A DNA stretch of 64,000 bases from Longitalea luteola (GCF_017356035.1 NZ_JAFIQX010000003.1:372001-436000), one strand, 5' to 3'; positions 26,331 to 36,294 are shown, counted from the first letter of the stretch. Notes: generated by a model from the letters alone, not told the origin. Program-made: numbers and translations.

Positions 26331-28088
26331 TTGAAAGCTGCTATCGCCATATTAACCTCTTTCCTGTGTGTAATTGCCGCGCATGCGCAATATTATCTAC
26401 GCGGGGAGATCAGAGACGAAAAGAATAATCTTTTGTCGAATGCACGCATTTTGCTTCATTCAACCGGTTATGTGTACTCTTCCGGCAGCAGCGGCTCATT
26501 CGGCATCATGACCAGCAAACGGATCGACTCCATTACCATTTCGCTCGACGGCTACCAGGCCCTGTCGGTAAAACTGGAAACCGCCAAATACCACTCCCTT
26601 GTATTAAAAACATTATTTACATCGGCCAACCTGCAAAAGAACCGCCTGCTTTCATTTACCCGTAATTTAAAACCCGGCGACCGCCGTAACCGGACCATCG
26701 GCGGCGAAACCTATAACTCATTACTGGAAAATGATTTTGTACAGGCCGACAAATATCCCGAAACGGGATTTGCTATCAACACCGACAAGGCGTCGTACAG
26801 CAATGTGCGCCGTTTCCTGAATATGAATACAACCGTGCCGCCCGATGCCGTACGCACCGAAGAGCTGCTGAACTATTTCAACTTCAAATACCAGCCACCG
26901 CCAGCCGACAGTGTTTTTGGTTTTCATTCCTATATTTCAGAATGCCCATGGAACAAGGCGAATCAGTTGCTGGCACTCCATGTATCAGCACGAAAGCTCG
27001 ATCCCGATAAAATACCGCCGAGCAACCTGGTATTCCTGATAGATGTGTCAGGCTCCATGGATATGCCTAACCGGTTGCCGCTGCTGAAGTCGGCCTTCAC
27101 ACTGCTGGTAAATAACCTGCGCGATAAGGACACCATTTCAATCGTAGTGTACGGCAGCACCATCGGCGTTTGGTTGCAACCTACTTCGGGAAAGGAAAAG
27201 GAAAAGATCCGCAAATCGATCGAAGAGTTGTATCCGGGCGGATCAACCCCCGGCGAGTCGGGTATCAGAACCGCTTATAACCTGGCCAAAAACCAGTTCA
27301 TAAAGGGCGGCAATAACCGCGTGATCCTGGCTACCGACGGCGATTTCAATGTAGGCCAAACCAGCGATGATGAATTGGAGAAACTGATCACCCTGCACCA
27401 GCAATCGGGTATTTACTTAACCTGTTTGGGCGTGGGCATGGGCAATTATAAAGACTCGAAACTGGAAGTACTGGCGAAAAAAGGGAATGGCAATTTTGCC
27501 TACCTGGACAATGAACGCGAAGCGGAAAAAGTGCTGGTAAAAGAGTTGACGCAAACCCTGTACAGCGTGGCCGATAACGCTTTTCTGAATATTGCATTCA
27601 ATCCCGGCCTGGTTAAAAATTACCGGTTAATTGGTTTTGATAACAAGTGGAAGGCATTGGTTGATTCGGTGAGTGAGCTCGATGGGGGAGAAGTGGGCTC
27701 AGGGCACGCTGTGGTGGCTTTATTTGAAATAGATCCGGTTTTTCCTACAGCAACGCCGGTAACTGCGCGGGGCGACCTGGCGTTTATAAACGTGCGGTAT
27801 GAATTGCCGAACGATACTTTACATCGATTTACCAGCTATCGTTGTCCTTATACCGTTACGCCGTTCAGCAGTTTGCCGGCCACTTATCGTTTTGCCGCAT
27901 CGGTGGCCATGTTTGCCGCTTTGCTGAAAGAGTCGAAATATGCCCGCACTTACAGTTGGGCCGAAGTGATAAAACTGGCGGAGGAATCGGCAGAACCGCA
28001 AGACGCAGTTCAGCAGGAGTTCATTTCGATCATTGAGAAGGCGAAGAAGATCTATGGGAAGGAGAGGAAGAGGAAGAAATCGATGTGA
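26331..28088 (+). CDS. VWA-domain protein, YfbK type, with carboxypeptidase-regulatory-like domain; TTG start
   Basis: This 585-residue exported protein has the signal peptide MKAAIAILTSFLCVIAAHA and starts at TTG; the nearest in-frame ATG upstream is closed by a stop. A carboxypeptidase-regulatory-like fold follows (YYLRGEIRDEKNNLLSNARI), then the YfbK N-terminal region (TEELLNYFNFKYQPPPADSVF), a von Willebrand factor A domain with MIDAS motif DVSGSM at residue 238 and the metal residues TDGDFN, and a C-terminal YfbK-type domain. The MIDAS suggests metal-dependent ligand binding in the periplasm or on the surface; no ligand is known. Its TGA stop is part of the adjoining TGATAATT repeat. Confidence 0.88.
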   Translation: MKAAIAILTSFLCVIAAHAQYYLRGEIRDEKNNLLSNARILLHSTGYVYSSGSSGSFGIMTSKRIDSITISLDGYQALSVKLETAKYHSLVLKTLFTSANLQKNRLLSFTRNLKPGDRRNRTIGGETYNSLLENDFVQADKYPETGFAINTDKASYSNVRRFLNMNTTVPPDAVRTEELLNYFNFKYQPPPADSVFGFHSYISECPWNKANQLLALHVSARKLDPDKIPPSNLVFLIDVSGSMDMPNRLPLLKSAFTLLVNNLRDKDTISIVVYGSTIGVWLQPTSGKEKEKIRKSIEELYPGGSTPGESGIRTAYNLAKNQFIKGGNNRVILATDGDFNVGQTSDDELEKLITLHQQSGIYLTCLGVGMGNYKDSKLEVLAKKGNGNFAYLDNEREAEKVLVKELTQTLYSVADNAFLNIAFNPGLVKNYRLIGFDNKWKALVDSVSELDGGEVGSGHAVVALFEIDPVFPTATPVTARGDLAFINVRYELPNDTLHRFTSYRCPYTVTPFSSLPATYRFAASVAMFAALLKESKYARTYSWAEVIKLAEESAEPQDAVQQEFISIIEKAKKIYGKERKRKKSM

Positions 28089-28199
28089 TAATTTGATAAT
28101 TAGATGATGTGATAATTATATACATAAAAAATGTGATAATGGCTTTTGTGGGGCAAGCCATTATCACATTATCGAATTATCACATTAGCTAATTAGCTA
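28084..28199. repeat. Inverted octamer element with a perfect 16-bp hairpin
   Basis: TGATAATT-type octamers run from the VWA stop, and the inverse orientation runs up to and includes the dnaJ stop. In the middle AATGTGATAATGGCTT (28130-28145) pairs perfectly with AAGCCATTATCACATT (28155-28170) around a nine-base loop. It probably terminates both convergent genes. The last two codons of dnaJ (AGC TAA) are repeat sequence. Confidence 0.85.
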
Positions 28200-29356
28200 A
28201 ACATTTCTCTCACTTTATCAAAAAAGCTTTTATCCGACTTTTCGGGTTGCGGTTTGAAATTTGGTGAGTTGTTCATCTTCTCCAGCATGGCTTTTTCATC
28301 TGCAGAGATATTCTGCGGTGTCCATACATTCACATAGATCAGCTGATCACCTTTTTCGTAAGAATTTACACCGGGGAAGCCTTTGCCTTTAAGCCGGAAG
28401 ATCTTTCCGCTTTGGGTGCCCGCAGGTATTTTGATGCGGGCCTTGCCATCGATGGTAGGCACTTCAACCGAAGTACCGAAGCAGGCATCAGGGAAAGAAA
28501 TATGCAACTCATACGCTACATTCAATCCATCGCGATGTAATTCCTTATGTTGTTCTTCTTCAATTAAAACGATGAGGTCACCGGGAGGGCCGCCGCGTTC
28601 GCCGGCATTACCTCTGCCGCCGAGGCTCAGCTGCATGCCTTCCTGTACACCGGCCGGAATATCGAGGGTAACGGTTTCTTCGCCATATACTCTTCCTTCG
28701 CCTTTACAGTTGCCGCATTTGGCGGTTATGGTAGTACCTTCCCCGTTACAGGTAGGGCAGGTAGTAACTGTTTGCATTTGCCCCAGGAAAGTATTGGAAA
28801 CACGGCGAACCTGTCCACTGCCACCGCAGGTGCCGCAGGTTTGAACGCTGCCTTTATCTTTTGCACCGCTGCCGTGGCAGGTATTACAGGGCACATGTTT
28901 TTTTACTTTAACCTGTTTGGTAACGCCTTTGGCTATTTCTTCGTAGGTCAGTTTGATCTTTATGCGCAGGTTGCTGCCGCGTACGCCACGCATTCTTTGT
29001 CCGCCCCTTCTGCCGCCGCCGCCGCCGCCAAAAAAGCTACCGAAGATATCATCGCCGAAAATATCGCCGAACTGGCTGAAGATATCTTCCATATTGGAAG
29101 CACCGCCACCAAAACCACGACCATTGCCCTGTACGCCGGCATGGCCAAAACGATCGTATTGCGCCCGCTTGTCGGCGTCGCTCAATACTTCATAGGCTTC
29201 GGCAGCTTCCTTGAATTTTTCTTCGGCTGCTTTATCGCCAGGGTTACGGTCGGGGTGATATTGCATGGCTACCTTGCGGTATGCTTTTTTGATCTCATCC
29301 GCCGAAGCGCCTTTCGCAACCCCCAGTATTTCGTAATAATCTCTTTTAGTAGACAT
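28193..29356 (-). CDS. dnaJ: Chaperone DnaJ (Hsp40)
   Basis: This 387-residue co-chaperone stimulates the ATPase of DnaK and delivers unfolded proteins. The J domain has HPD at 34-36 ([11 protein letters not shown]). A Gly/Phe-rich region follows, then four zinc-finger repeats: [24 protein letters not shown] and CGNCKGEG. The two substrate-binding beta domains and a C-terminal dimer region complete it. It is a full type I DnaJ. It lies downstream of grpE in the same direction, but 186 bp of inverted repeats separate the two; dnaK is not in the window. Confidence 0.97.
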   Translation of the reverse strand: MSTKRDYYEILGVAKGASADEIKKAYRKVAMQYHPDRNPGDKAAEEKFKEAAEAYEVLSDADKRAQYDRFGHAGVQGNGRGFGGGASNMEDIFSQFGDIFGDDIFGSFFGGGGGGRRGGQRMRGVRGSNLRIKIKLTYEEIAKGVTKQVKVKKHVPCNTCHGSGAKDKGSVQTCGTCGGSGQVRRVSNTFLGQMQTVTTCPTCNGEGTTITAKCGNCKGEGRVYGEETVTLDIPAGVQEGMQLSLGGRGNAGERGGPPGDLIVLIEEEQHKELHRDGLNVAYELHISFPDACFGTSVEVPTIDGKARIKIPAGTQSGKIFRLKGKGFPGVNSYEKGDQLIYVNVWTPQNISADEKAMLEKMNNSPNFKPQPEKSDKSFFDKVREMFS

Positions 29357-29363
29357 ATAAATC

Positions 29364-29545
29364 TAATGTGATAATGTGATAATTCGATAATGTGATAATC
29401 GATAATGTGATAATATGATAATTTCGATAATTTGATAATGGGTTTCTGTGTAACTGCTGAATTTAGTTCAGGCTTTCCGCCAGGCGTTTCGCGAGAATCG
29501 CATAAACGCATTATCAAATTATCACATTAGCTAATTATCAAATTA
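29364..29545. repeat. Inverted octamer element between grpE and dnaJ
   Basis: The left arm 29364-29440 holds about nine TGATAATx octamers; the right arm 29509-29545 holds ATTATCAA/ATTATCAC/ATTAGCTA and runs to the grpE stop codon (TTA at 29543-29545). About 70 bp of unrelated sequence lies between. In the grpE-dnaJ mRNA it could form a long hairpin that tunes the ratio of the two chaperones. Confidence 0.8.
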
Positions 29546-30109
29546 TTTACCTACTACCACTTTCGCAAATCTTATAATTTTTTCATTCATATAATAACCC
29601 TTCTGCACTTCATCAACCACCTTGCCTTTCAGTTCTTCTGAAGGGGCTGGTATTTCAGTGATCGCTTCGTGCTGATCGGGATTGAAATCAGTTCCGATGG
29701 TCAACATGGGTTTTACGCCCTTGCTTTGCAGCGTAGTTCTTAACTTATTAAATACCAGCTGAATTCCCTCTTTCAGGGGTTGATTGTCACTGGCTTGTAA
29801 CTGCTTTTCGGCACGGTCGCAGTCATCCAGCACTTCCAGCAGGGAGGTAACCACCTCTTTACCGGCCGTCTGGATCATTTCAATCCGCTCCTTCGCCGTG
29901 CGCCTTTTAAAATTCTCAAATTCGGCAACCTGACGCAAGTACTTATCTTTCAGCTCAGTGATCTCTGCTTTCAGCTTTTCCACGGCTTCCTCGCTGGCAA
30001 CCGGTTCGTTAGGCTGCGAAGACCCACTGATGCTTTCATCGGTATTAACGTCCATCTCTGAATTTGTACCGTTTTCACGGTTCACGGTGTTTTTTTCATT
30101 TTCTGCCAT
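29543..30109 (-). CDS. grpE: Nucleotide exchange factor GrpE
   Basis: This 188-residue cytoplasmic factor releases ADP from DnaK. The N-terminal 50 residues are acidic and disordered (NTDESISGSSQPNEPVASEE). A long dimerising coiled coil follows (KLKAEITELKDKYLRQVAEFENFKRRTAKER), then the C-terminal beta-wing domain with GVKPMLTIGTDFNPDQHEAI and VDEVQKGYYMNEKIIRFAKVVV, the family signature. It is the first gene of grpE-dnaJ. The leader contains a TTCCAAC-N4-GTTGGAA inverted repeat about 62 nt before the ATG, which may regulate it. Confidence 0.95.
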   Translation of the reverse strand: MAENEKNTVNRENGTNSEMDVNTDESISGSSQPNEPVASEEAVEKLKAEITELKDKYLRQVAEFENFKRRTAKERIEMIQTAGKEVVTSLLEVLDDCDRAEKQLQASDNQPLKEGIQLVFNKLRTTLQSKGVKPMLTIGTDFNPDQHEAITEIPAPSEELKGKVVDEVQKGYYMNEKIIRFAKVVVGK

Positions 30110-30170
30110 AACTATCGCTTACGAGTTTTTCGCGTTTTAAAACTGAAATATTGACGGTCAAAAATGGCCT

Positions 30171-30188
30171 TTCCAACGCGTGTTGGAA
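30171..30188. promoter_or_regulatory. Inverted repeat in the grpE leader
   Basis: TTCCAAC-GCGT-GTTGGAA is a perfect 7-bp-arm palindrome; outer GGCC/GGC bases extend it with a bulge, and on the minus strand it is followed by ATTTTTGACC. It could be a protein-binding site or an mRNA hairpin controlling the grpE-dnaJ heat-shock genes. Confidence 0.5.
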
Positions 30189-30391
30189 CTGGCTTTTTTG
30201 CGTCAAACCGGGCGCTGCCAGTACATCAGCGCTAAAAATACCATTTTTCACTGGCAAACACTATCTGTCAATTATTTTGCCAGGCCCCCCGGCAAGCCAA
30301 ATTGTCTTATTTACAGCGAAATAAGTGAGAAAAAGACACTGCTTCTGACGGCTTTTGCCGGTCCGGAAACCGCTGCTTCCATTAGGGGGTG

Positions 30392-30425
30392 CAAAGATAG
30401 GTGATGGCGGGTGAAGGCCCGCAAA
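30392..30425 (-). promoter_or_regulatory. Possible distal promoter for grpE-dnaJ
   Basis: On the minus strand TTTG (30425-30422) and TATCTTTG (30399-30392) stand 22 bp apart. The transcript would carry a leader of about 280 nt before grpE, passing through the palindrome. Another, closer promoter may exist. Confidence 0.35.
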
Positions 30426-30590
30426 GGCAATTGGCAAATGACAATTGGCAAAAGGCAATGAGGCAATTGACAAAAGACAAATGGCAATGAGGCAACGAGG
30501 CAATTTGCAAATGACAATTGGCAAAAGGCAATGAGGCAATTGACAAAAGGCAAAATGGCAATGAGGCAACAAGGCAACGAGGCAACTGGC
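30422..30590. repeat. GGCAATGA-type octamer array with a 73-bp duplication
   Basis: Octamer-based sequence (GGCAATGA, GGCAACGA, GGCAATTG variants). A 43-bp stretch at 30434-30476 recurs at 30507-30549, so a 73-bp block was duplicated. The 965-bp gap 30110-31074 around it holds no credible gene; the last 300 bp before the SusC gene are A/T-rich and should contain its promoter. Confidence 0.8.
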
Positions 30591-30699
30591 GGTTACCAGT
30601 TCGCCTCGTCAGGGCACTGGCAAATAAACGGGCAGTGCCTGCGGCCAAAGATCCCGGTAGCCCAAAGTCTGTTGTTACCGTGGAAATTCGCGAGCTACT

Positions 30700-30741
30700 C
30701 ACCATTCACCATTGACCATTGACCATTGACCATTGACCATT
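30700..30741. repeat. Array of six heptamers (GACCATT/CACCATT)
   Basis: Six uninterrupted 7-bp units: CACCATT twice, then GACCATT four times. No coding potential. Confidence 0.85.
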
Positions 30742-31074
30742 CACATTGACCAGCAAAACATTTTATAGCACAATACATCTTTAACATATAATAACCTTTT
30801 TTTCACCGGTTGCAGCATTTACGATCACATCTTTCTCTAAATAAAATATTTTTAGTCCGGATTCTCTGAAATAAAACAGCTTACTGATATACGTTACGTT
30901 ATACAATTAATGGATTATGTTAATTCTCAACACGTAAAACATATTAAAAATAAGGCCTTCTTCTGTAATCCTAACGGTATATCAAATGCGTGATTTTTAT
31001 TTCCCGGAATTCGATTAATAGGTATATTAGTTCATAAGATTTTCACAACCAAACATTACACAAAAATCATCATT

Positions 31075-34000
31075 ATGCCCTCAAAGCTAACTGTTAGGTT
31101 GTGGCTAGCCATTGTATTGCTATTACCCGCCACAACAATTCTTGCCCAATTAAAAACGATAACGGGCAAAGTAACTGACTCCAACAATCAGCCTATTACA
31201 GGCGCTACAGTAACGGTGAAAGGCTCAAACGTTGCTACGCAAACCAATGCAGAAGGTTCATTTTCCATCAGCGTTCCAAACACTTCTGCCGTCCTTGTCA
31301 TTTCTTCTGTTGGCTACGAGCCAAGCGAATTGCCGGTTGGCAATAATCTCACCCTGACCGTGTCACTGAAAACAACTACTTCCAATCTCAATGAAGTGGT
31401 GATTACCGGTTATACCGCACAGCGGAAAAAAGACATAACCGGTTCTGTGGCGGTCGTAGAAGTAGATAACATGCGTCAGATCCCGACCGGCACGCCTGAA
31501 AAAGCGTTACAGGGACAGGCAGCCGGGGTAACCGTTGTTACTTCTGGTTTGCCCGGCAGTAACAGTAATATCAGGGTGCGCGGGATCACATCCGTAGGAT
31601 CTACCGATCCACTGGTGATCATCGACGGTACACAAGGCACCATGCACGACCTGAACGTGAATGATATTGAGTCTATTCAGGTGTTGAAAGACGCCGGTGC
31701 TGCCGCCATTTACGGTGTGCGTGGTTCAAATGGCGTAATTGTCATTACCACCAAGCGCGGCAGGTCGGGCAAAGTACGCGTGAACTACGATGCCTATTAT
31801 GGCACACAGCGGCCATTGAAAGACGGGTTTAATATTGCCAACACCCAGGAAACCGCCAATGCCATTCAACAGGGTTATATCAACAGCGGACTAACGCCCG
31901 GGCACAAACAATTGGGTACCGGACAAACACCGGTCATTCCCGATTACATTACACCTACCGCTGCGATGGAAGGCGATCCTAACACCGACCCATCTACGTA
32001 CAAGCTGTACGAAAACCAGATCACCAGGACCAACAAACAAGGCACCGACTGGTTCCATGAGATCTTTAAGCCGGCGCCTATCACCAGTCACAACCTGGCA
32101 GTGTCATCGGGCAACGACAGGTCTACTTTCTTTTTGTCGGTAGGTTATTTCGATCAGCAGGGCACCCTGATAGAAACCTATCTGAAAAGGTATTCGGCCC
32201 GCATCAACACTACCTTTAACCTGAATAACAAGATCCGCATTGGGGAGAACGCCTATGTGTTCTATCGCCAGAACCCGGGATTAACGAACGGCAACCAGAA
32301 CGAAGGCAATCCTATTTCACACAGTTACCGCGAAAGCCCGCTGATACCGGTGTATGATATCATGGGTAATTTTGCCGGCACCGGTTCCCAGGGGCTGGGA
32401 AATGCGCAGAATCCGGTGGCCAACCTGAAACGCACTGCCAATAACAAGGACAATGACTGGCAGGTGCAGGGTAATGTGTTTGCAGAGGTGGATCTGTTAA
32501 AACATTTTACTGCACGCACCAGCTTTGGCGGTTTCTTCGATAATCGCTACTGGCATACGTTCGCGTATACTTCTTATGAAAATGCCGAGAACAATAAGAA
32601 CCCCAACAGCTTCACAGAGTTCTCGATGTATAACAGCAGCTGGACGTGGACCAACACATTAACTTACAACAATCAATTCGGTAACCACAACCTGAAAGTG
32701 CTGGTGGGAACGGAGGCCATTGAGAATTATCAGCGCGGTTTCTTTGGGCAGCGCACCAATTACCCGTTGACCAATGCCGGTAACCTTACCGTTAACCCAG
32801 CCTTGTGGACGTTGTTGTTTGGTCCGCCCAGCGGGCAGGTAACAGGGAACCTGAGCATTAACAACGGTATCGGCATCGATGGAAATAATCCGGCCACACC
32901 GGTCCAAACTGCTTTGTACTCACAGTTTGGGCGGGTTGATTATAACTATGATGATAAATACCTGTTGAGTGGTACGCTACGCCGTGATGGCTCGTCGGTA
33001 TTTGACGAAAGCCAGCGATGGGGTGTGTTCCCTAGCGTTACAGCCGGCTGGCGGATCTCCCGCGAATCATTCTTTGGAACCATAGGCTGGTTAAATGAAT
33101 TAAAATTGCGCGGCGGCTGGGGTAAACTGGGTTCCATCAGTAATATCAACCCAACCAACGCATTTGACCTCTATACCCAGATCGCAGCCAATTCTTATTA
33201 TGATATAACCGGCGCCAATAACACCTCTGCATTGGGTATTTATGCCAGTCAGAACGGTAACCGCGCCACTACCTGGGAAGAAGATATTATTACCAACATA
33301 GGTTTTGATGCCGTGGCGCTGGATAATAAATTGTCTTTTTCATTTGAATGGTATAAGAAGGCGATCAGTGGATTGTTGTTCCGTCCGCTGGCGCCGGCCA
33401 CCGGAGGTGGCGCTACAGCCGCCTTTGTGAACGCAGGTAATATCCAAAATACCGGTATCGATATCTCGGCTACCTATCATGGTAACATAGATGAATTCGG
33501 CTTTGATATTACCGGTACATTCACTTCCTACAAGAACGAAGTGAAAAGTTTGCCGGAAGGTATCAAATATTATGACCAGGTAAGTACCGGTTCCAATCGC
33601 TTTGGTGCTTTCTCGCGTCTGCAGCCGGGCCAGGCCTTGGGTGCATTCTTTGGATACAAGGTATTGGGGCTGTTCCAAAGCGCCGATGATGTAAGCAAGT
33701 CGCCTACACAGGAAGCCGCAGCGCCCGGCCGCCTGAAATTCCAGGACGCCAACGGTGATGGTAAAATAGATGCCAATGACCGCGTGTTCTTTGGTAACCC
33801 CAATCCCAAATTCACAGCCGGCCTGAACATAGACGCTTCTTATAAAGGTTTTGATTTCTCGGCTTTCTTTTATGCATCTGTAGGTAATGATGTGATCAAC
33901 TACGTTCGTTACTGGACCGATTTCCCACAGGTGTTCGATGGCGCTATTAGTAAAGATGCCGTATACAATTCATGGACACCCACCAACCTGAATGCCAAAG

Positions 34001-34320
34001 TGCCCCGCCTCGAACGTGGCGCCAACTTCAGTACTACCACCCAGTTCAGTTCCTATTACCTCGAAGATGGTTCTTTCCTCCGTTGCAAATCGATGGTATT
34101 AGGGTACAATATTCCAACAGCGAAAATCAAAAAGCTGGGCATTGAACGTTTGAGGGTGTATGTGCAGGCTGCCAACCTGTTCACCATAACAAAATATACA
34201 GGGCTCGATCCGGAATTGACCACCTCGAACCTGCGGGATAATACCAACTTCGGTATCGACTTCGGTAACTATCCTTCCAACCAGAAGAACTACAACGTGG
34301 GTGTAAACGTATCTTTTTAA
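31075..34320 (+). CDS. SusC/RagA TonB-linked outer membrane protein (no STN domain)
   Basis: This 1081-residue TonB-dependent transporter imports oligosaccharides or peptides through the outer membrane, capped by the SusD partner. Signal peptide MPSKLTVRLWLAIVLLLPATTILAQ; carboxypeptidase-like domain TITGKVTDSNNQPITGATVTVK (about 28-110); TonB-box/plug start LNEVVITGYTAQRKKDITGSV; plug with GSTDPLVIIDG and IESIQVLKDAGAAAIYGVRGSNGVIVITTKRG; then a 22-strand barrel ending in NYNVGVNVSF with a terminal Phe. It has no STN domain, so it is not itself wired to a FecR-type switch. The SusD gene follows after 18 bp. No glycoside hydrolase or regulator adjoins the pair. Confidence 0.95.
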   Translation: MPSKLTVRLWLAIVLLLPATTILAQLKTITGKVTDSNNQPITGATVTVKGSNVATQTNAEGSFSISVPNTSAVLVISSVGYEPSELPVGNNLTLTVSLKTTTSNLNEVVITGYTAQRKKDITGSVAVVEVDNMRQIPTGTPEKALQGQAAGVTVVTSGLPGSNSNIRVRGITSVGSTDPLVIIDGTQGTMHDLNVNDIESIQVLKDAGAAAIYGVRGSNGVIVITTKRGRSGKVRVNYDAYYGTQRPLKDGFNIANTQETANAIQQGYINSGLTPGHKQLGTGQTPVIPDYITPTAAMEGDPNTDPSTYKLYENQITRTNKQGTDWFHEIFKPAPITSHNLAVSSGNDRSTFFLSVGYFDQQGTLIETYLKRYSARINTTFNLNNKIRIGENAYVFYRQNPGLTNGNQNEGNPISHSYRESPLIPVYDIMGNFAGTGSQGLGNAQNPVANLKRTANNKDNDWQVQGNVFAEVDLLKHFTARTSFGGFFDNRYWHTFAYTSYENAENNKNPNSFTEFSMYNSSWTWTNTLTYNNQFGNHNLKVLVGTEAIENYQRGFFGQRTNYPLTNAGNLTVNPALWTLLFGPPSGQVTGNLSINNGIGIDGNNPATPVQTALYSQFGRVDYNYDDKYLLSGTLRRDGSSVFDESQRWGVFPSVTAGWRISRESFFGTIGWLNELKLRGGWGKLGSISNINPTNAFDLYTQIAANSYYDITGANNTSALGIYASQNGNRATTWEEDIITNIGFDAVALDNKLSFSFEWYKKAISGLLFRPLAPATGGGATAAFVNAGNIQNTGIDISATYHGNIDEFGFDITGTFTSYKNEVKSLPEGIKYYDQVSTGSNRFGAFSRLQPGQALGAFFGYKVLGLFQSADDVSKSPTQEAAAPGRLKFQDANGDGKIDANDRVFFGNPNPKFTAGLNIDASYKGFDFSAFFYASVGNDVINYVRYWTDFPQVFDGAISKDAVYNSWTPTNLNAKVPRLERGANFSTTTQFSSYYLEDGSFLRCKSMVLGYNIPTAKIKKLGIERLRVYVQAANLFTITKYTGLDPELTTSNLRDNTNFGIDFGNYPSNQKNYNVGVNVSF

Positions 34321-34338
34321 AACTGAAATCAAAGCAAA

Positions 34339-36177
34339 ATGAAACGTAATCCTTTTCCATACAGCTATACAGCGGCGATTTCGTTACTGTCGCTGTTGCT
34401 GATCATAACTTCCTGCAGTAAGAACTTCCTCGACAAAGATCCTTTGGGCGCTTTCAACCCCGACCAGTTAACAAACAAGGCGGGTGCAAACGGTTTGCTC
34501 ATTGGTGCTTACCATATGATAGGCGGTATGGGTGGCGCTGCTGGTAACAACTGGGCTTCCGGTCCTTCCAACTGGGTATTCGGCAGTGTGGCCGGTGGCG
34601 ATTCCTATAAAGGTTCTACCCCAAGCGACCAGGGCGATATCGTACAAATAGAGACCTGGGCTTACAATACCAACAATCCCTATTTTAATCAGAAATGGCA
34701 GGCCATGTATGATGGCGCACAGCGTGCCAACGAGGTATTGCGCACCTTGCCCAAGGTTACAGATATGACGGATGTTGAGAAAAACGTGATGGCAGGTGAA
34801 GCCCGTTTCCTGCGCGGCCATTTTCATTTTGAGGTAAAGAAAATGTGGAAGAATGTGCCGTATGTTGATGAGACCATCACTACTGCTGCAAGGAACACGA
34901 ATGTGCCGAATATTGATGAGGCAGGAAACTTTATAGATATCTGGCCAAAGATAGAAGCCGATCTTCAGTTTGCTGTAGATAACCTGCCGGAAACCCAGGC
35001 CCAGGCAGGAAGGGTTAACAAATCGGCCGCTATAGCGTATCTCGGAAAAATATATCTGTATCAACACAAATTTGCGCAGGCAAAAGCGCAGTTCGATAAG
35101 ATCATTCCCGCTGCATATGGAGGTTCAGGTAACGGACAAACAACCAACGGCAAACCCTACAGACTGGTGAATTTTGAAGACAATTTCAATGCGGCTACCG
35201 ATAACAGTGCCGAATCTATTTTTGCTTACCAGGCTTCTGTAAACGATGGTTCCGGCACCAACGGTAACCATGGCGATGCATTGAATTTTCCGAATAGTGC
35301 AGGTCCCGGTGGCTGTTGTGGGTTCAACAACCCCACAGTGTCACTGGCTAATTCGTACAAGACGGACGCCGATGGCTTGCCGCTCTTCGATACCTATAAC
35401 AATTCGCCCAATGTAAGCGACCCAACCGCGCCTTATGCAGGTACCCTCGATCCGCGTATCGACTGGACAATGGGCCGCCCGGGTATTCCTTATCTCGACT
35501 GGGGCCCAACACCCCAGAACACCTGGATCCGCGACCAGGCAACGAATGGCTATTTCAGTCCCAAGAAAAATGCCTATGCCAAAGCACAGCAGAACCTGTT
35601 ATCATCAACCGAAACCAGTTTCTGGGGGCCCACGCAGATCACGGCCAACAATGTAAACATCATCCGTTTTGCCGATGTGTTATTGTGGGCTGCTGAGTGT
35701 GAAATAGAAGTGGGTAGCGCCGACAAAGCGCTTGCCTACGTGAATCATGTGCGGGCCCGTGCCGCCGATGCCAACGGCTGGGTATATAAGAACAGCGATT
35801 ATGATGCCGGCAGTGGGAGGTATATTACCAGAACGACCCCGGCCGATAATTACAATATAAAGCCATATCCGGCCGGCGCCTTTGGTAACAAGGCGTATGC
35901 ATTAAAAGCCATCCGGTTCGAAAGAAAGCTGGAGCTGGCCATGGAAGGGCAGCGCTTCTTCGACCTGGCCCGTTGGGATAATGGTACGGGAACGGTCATG
36001 GCGCCAGAGCTGAATGCCTTTGCCGCGGCGGAGAAACAACGGCCTACCATTTTCGCGATCAACCAGCAGGCTACGTTCACGCCCAAAAAGAACGAGTATT
36101 ATCCGATACCACAACAGCAGATAGATATTGAGAATGCAACCGGAAAGATCAATCTGAAGCAGAATGTGGGGTATTGA
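34339..36177 (+). CDS. SusD/RagB surface lipoprotein
   Basis: This 612-residue lipoprotein (lipobox IITSC, Cys 26) should sit on the cell surface as the lid of the preceding SusC barrel. The N-terminal SKNFLDKDPLGAFN segment, the TPR-like helices (NEVLRTLPKVTDMTDVEKNVMAGEARFLRGHFHFEVKKMW) and the C-terminal RFERKLELAMEGQRFFDLARW...YYPIPQQQIDI are standard for RagB/SusD. It is a little longer than classic SusD, with glycine-rich loops around residues 300-340 (GSGTNGNHGDALNFPNSAG, then GPGGCCGFNNP) that may shape ligand binding. The ligand is not predictable because no degrading enzymes are next to it. Confidence 0.93.
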   Translation: MKRNPFPYSYTAAISLLSLLLIITSCSKNFLDKDPLGAFNPDQLTNKAGANGLLIGAYHMIGGMGGAAGNNWASGPSNWVFGSVAGGDSYKGSTPSDQGDIVQIETWAYNTNNPYFNQKWQAMYDGAQRANEVLRTLPKVTDMTDVEKNVMAGEARFLRGHFHFEVKKMWKNVPYVDETITTAARNTNVPNIDEAGNFIDIWPKIEADLQFAVDNLPETQAQAGRVNKSAAIAYLGKIYLYQHKFAQAKAQFDKIIPAAYGGSGNGQTTNGKPYRLVNFEDNFNAATDNSAESIFAYQASVNDGSGTNGNHGDALNFPNSAGPGGCCGFNNPTVSLANSYKTDADGLPLFDTYNNSPNVSDPTAPYAGTLDPRIDWTMGRPGIPYLDWGPTPQNTWIRDQATNGYFSPKKNAYAKAQQNLLSSTETSFWGPTQITANNVNIIRFADVLLWAAECEIEVGSADKALAYVNHVRARAADANGWVYKNSDYDAGSGRYITRTTPADNYNIKPYPAGAFGNKAYALKAIRFERKLELAMEGQRFFDLARWDNGTGTVMAPELNAFAAAEKQRPTIFAINQQATFTPKKNEYYPIPQQQIDIENATGKINLKQNVGY

Positions 36178-36281
36178 TCCGTCTAAAACCAAGCGATAAT
36201 TTGTTTTTGACAAGCCGTTCCCTCCTGAGCGCAATCGAAGGATGGGGCGGCTTGTTCGTTTCCGGCCGGGCCAAAAAGTAT

Positions 36282-36289
36282 TACTTTTG
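36282..36289 (+). promoter_or_regulatory. -7 element giving a leaderless methyltransferase mRNA
   Basis: TACTTTTG ends only five bases before the ATG at 36295. With the usual start-site distance, transcription would begin at or within a few bases of the start codon. The -33 element is less clear (TTCG or TTG at 36252-36258). Confidence 0.55.
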
Positions 36290-36294
36290 CGCGA

